A stretch of 64,000 bases of DNA from contig JALHLK010000004.1 in the NCBI GenBank assembly GCA_022844565.1, positions 124,001 through 188,000 on the forward strand, given 5' to 3'. Origin of the DNA: Saprospiraceae bacterium (GTDB lineage: Bacteria > Bacteroidota > Bacteroidia > Chitinophagales > Saprospiraceae). The notes under the pieces are model-generated. The model saw only the letters and a program-made list of their open reading frames with translations, searched no databases and was not told where the DNA came from. Shown here one piece after another: positions 62,801 to 64,000 of the stretch (its first letter is position 1; each line of letters starts with the position of its first letter). A program made the translations under genes and the position numbers.

Positions 62801-64000
62801 TTTGCATCCGTCGTAATTTCTAATGAATCTGCCACACTACATACAGGTGCAGTATTATCCATTATTGCAATGGTTTGACTATGTGTTCTTACTATACCGG
62901 TACAAACATCAAAAAGTATCCATTTTCTTCTTAGTTTGAATGTCTTATCATTGTCACATATCTTAAATCTTGTATCCTCAAACTCTACATTAATGTTTGA
63001 ACAAAGGAGCCCTGAAGGTCTTCCTGTAAAATCTGGATGCGGATGCCCATTCGGCAATTTCATCCATGTTGCACAAGCACCTAAAGAAGGGTTTGGACCC
63101 AATACATCATCATAATCTTCAGGCCAATCGATACTATCTAACTCAGCTTTTAATACCGCAATCTCTTGAGAACATGTACTTGTATTGCCGCCACCATCTG
63201 TAGCAAGCCAAGTTCTCATAACGACACTGGCAATGGTGCCATGACAATGTGAAGAAATCTTCTCATCTTTATAACCTAATGTCACCGCACTACAAAAGTC
63301 AAATCCTGTAACCATGAAAGAATTTGGTCCTGTTCTATTATAAAATGCTGTAGCTGGCAAAGGCATCCCCGTAAATTCTGGTAAATTGATCTCATCACAA
63401 GTTACCGTGTCTCGAGGAGTACAGACTAAAGGTGGAATAGCTTTATCTTCTAAGAGCAATGTACCCCAACAACTGTTGCCCGAACACTCATGAAAAATCG
63501 AAACCTCTAATCTTTTATTGATATATCTACCATCCACCCAAGGCGTCGGGAGAAAAGTATCTGCTTGCATATCTCTTAAGACCACATCATAATGGAATAA
63601 TGGCCTTTGAATATCTTCTAAAATTAAATCAGGTGTAATCTCTAATTCGCAATTACCTAGTAACGTTATGTTTACACGTCCTTTACAAGCCAATGCTATT
63701 GCTGTAGGTTCATTTATTACCCTGATGGTATCTGTGATATTAAAATTACATAAACCACTAGACTGTCCAACAAATGATCGTGCAGTTCCTACAGCTCTTA
63801 AGATCACAGTTCCAGTACTTCCTGTAGACCTTAGTGTTACTTCAGGACTTGTGCCTCCGCTCGTAATGTTTGCAGGACCTGAAATAATAGACCAAGTGAT
63901 GGTACTAACTAAGTTATTTGGCAAATCTAATTTGTATTTTGAAGCATCATTTATACATATGCCTTTATCCCCTACAAACTTGTTTCTTGGATATCTACAC
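59878..64000 (-). CDS. Giant T9SS-secreted paralog, N-terminus beyond the window
   Basis: The frame stays open past 64000: before the TTG-like codon at 63924 it reads GDKGICINDASKYKL and continues, so the start is outside. The visible ~1374 residues begin with PKD-like beta repeats (SIISGPANITSGGTS), continue with the same Cys-rich HYR/Ig repeats as the neighbour, then the Cna-B-like SISGKVMDFDKKPMEGAEIK, a dockerin-like region (AADVNFDQRITIGDLVALRQ), a cohesin-like domain, and a T9SS tail HQNTPNPFTNETEVVFEIGK ending HHLGRKMIKLK. It is transcribed before, and likely with, the paralog at 55994. Confidence 0.88.
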   Translation of the reverse strand, partial: CRYPRNKFVGDKGICINDASKYKLDLPNNLVSTITWSIISGPANITSGGTSPEVTLRSTGSTGTVILRAVGTARSFVGQSSGLCNFNITDTIRVINEPTAIALACKGRVNITLLGNCELEITPDLILEDIQRPLFHYDVVLRDMQADTFLPTPWVDGRYINKRLEVSIFHECSGNSCWGTLLLEDKAIPPLVCTPRDTVTCDEINLPEFTGMPLPATAFYNRTGPNSFMVTGFDFCSAVTLGYKDEKISSHCHGTIASVVMRTWLATDGGGNTSTCSQEIAVLKAELDSIDWPEDYDDVLGPNPSLGACATWMKLPNGHPHPDFTGRPSGLLCSNINVEFEDTRFKICDNDKTFKLRRKWILFDVCTGIVRTHSQTIAIMDNTAPVCSVADSLEITTDAKTCVGTFNVPIPDVVDCINWNYSVAIKPVDNSDDPYTGATTDGVSEVGSGRYVIQNLDENYTKYWVSYYIFDGCSNHTRCFTTITIKDNRAPVAVCKQFTFVALNEQGLAWAGFDAFDNGSYDNCAIDKIEMRRMEDSTCFRRNFFSDKVLFCCEDLGKTVMVVMRVTDKSGNTNECMVEVTIQDNTPPKFHKCPADTAMNCGDDIHNLARFGFPVIIDSCGFTSEEIVTKALNECGIGKITRTFIATDKSGNKSSCVQMITVRPTTPFNANNIDWPDDYSVPNGCRELSVRPEDLPIASRFPRWINQPPCSQPAYDYTDIVFQYADSACFKIIREWTVIDWCQFDPRAPFQVSWTHKQVIRVLNNIAPTITVGCNPNDLIVEDGGGLCNSRIRMRAEATDDCQNPLYYSYELDLNNNGTIDSVGNGRDLNHVVQPGMHRIIWTVRDECGNTTRCNRVYDVKDVKKPTPICYTQIVSVVMPSAGMITLWAKDFIKEATDNCTPANKIKFSFSELRKDSNRVFTCQDLVEYGTQGIPVKVYAFDTTGNFDFCEARLILQDNNNTCSGVTPTSRFSISGKVMDFDKKPMEGAEIKINADALGFPLTAQTSSTGNYEFKNLRKDLEYSWDAAMADDAIKGVNTLDIISIQRHILGLGKISDPMKMIAADVNFDQRITIGDLVALRQLILGIVDNFENGNVWKFITANDMPTIAELYPINEAYQIDKLASTLEKMDFMGIKMGDIDGSYANANLTGRSSKYITVKTNKTVDNLAGSYELQTDGSFFINGLQMEFDIPVGTNIDNVTLNELNEKFDLDYFKNTNKGTLRIVITSRDGKPHYMNDQLISIDFSGSKPDQKLELNAGFLSQSYYVSNDIEEIYNLELRQAVDSDLGLKVHQNTPNPFTNETEVVFEIGKDEQVTIKVFNTEGKEVYSKSAIYPKGKNTVKISGQELDAEGILIYQILTKTHHLGRKMIKLK

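Noticed and set aside
1-64000. tRNA or rRNA genes
   Set aside because: No T-arm/acceptor pattern or conserved rRNA segment was seen by eye; short genes could still be missed.

Overview
The window comes from an AT-rich member of the Bacteroidota, most likely a Saprospiria-like marine or freshwater lineage. This rests on a fused LpxC-FabZ, three TonB-dependent receptors, Bacteroidota-type promoters (TAnnTTTG just upstream of starts, no clear Shine-Dalgarno sites), DUF58/MoxR and ECF-sigma/anti-sigma loci, a folK-deoxynucleoside kinase pair, and giant secreted proteins with a type IX secretion (T9SS) C-terminal domain. The species assignment is inference; no rRNA or tRNA gene was seen.

Layout. 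1-4087: tail of a four-gene operon (DUF4129, DUF4350, MoxR ATPase, DUF58). 4138-5646: solitary AAA/PD-(D/E)XK protein. 5906-9961: ppk, purB and a YdeI/OmdA-like gene. 9962-10760: two inverted arrays of a short repeat around a broken four-helix-bundle (23S rRNA intervening-sequence type) gene. 10761-12590: UbiD-family decarboxylase. 12787-18850: lipid A operon (lpxD, lpxC-fabZ, lpxA) running into an ABC ATPase and an outer-membrane receptor. 18912-20364: two small soluble proteins. 20998-25761: TonB receptor, beta-helix lipoprotein and diheme cytochrome lipoprotein. 25826-29389: lpdA, then cdsA and psd for phospholipid synthesis. 29437-31625: ECF sigma, anti-sigma and DUF4097 surface protein. 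31754-41679: mostly housekeeping genes (hemC, purC, aminotransferase, sterol desaturase-like hydroxylase, glycosyltransferase, DUF937, murB). 41773-54832: TonB receptor, recQ, aroQ, an outer-membrane barrel, oligopeptidase B, a second ECF sigma, folK, dNK and sppA. 54833-55993: gene graveyard. 55994-64000: two tandem giant paralogous T9SS cargo proteins, the second running off the window.

The most unusual content is between genes. At least four intergenic regions (27.5, 36.2, 40.4 and 55.7 kb) carry imperfect-palindrome elements of about 200-250 bp. They share a core motif around a stem whose sequence differs between copies while pairing is kept. Two copies have related terminal inverted repeats and identical length (247 bp). 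Such elements sit beside dead genes: a decayed aldehyde dehydrogenase C-terminus with its DUF779 partner (54959-55619), itself interrupted by an 88-bp inverted-repeat element. The four-helix-bundle pseudogene between inverted tandem arrays is a second, separate structure of this kind.

The coding genes mostly serve envelope building (LPS, phospholipid, peptidoglycan, outer-membrane transport), nucleotide and cofactor synthesis, and secretion of adhesive or structural proteins.
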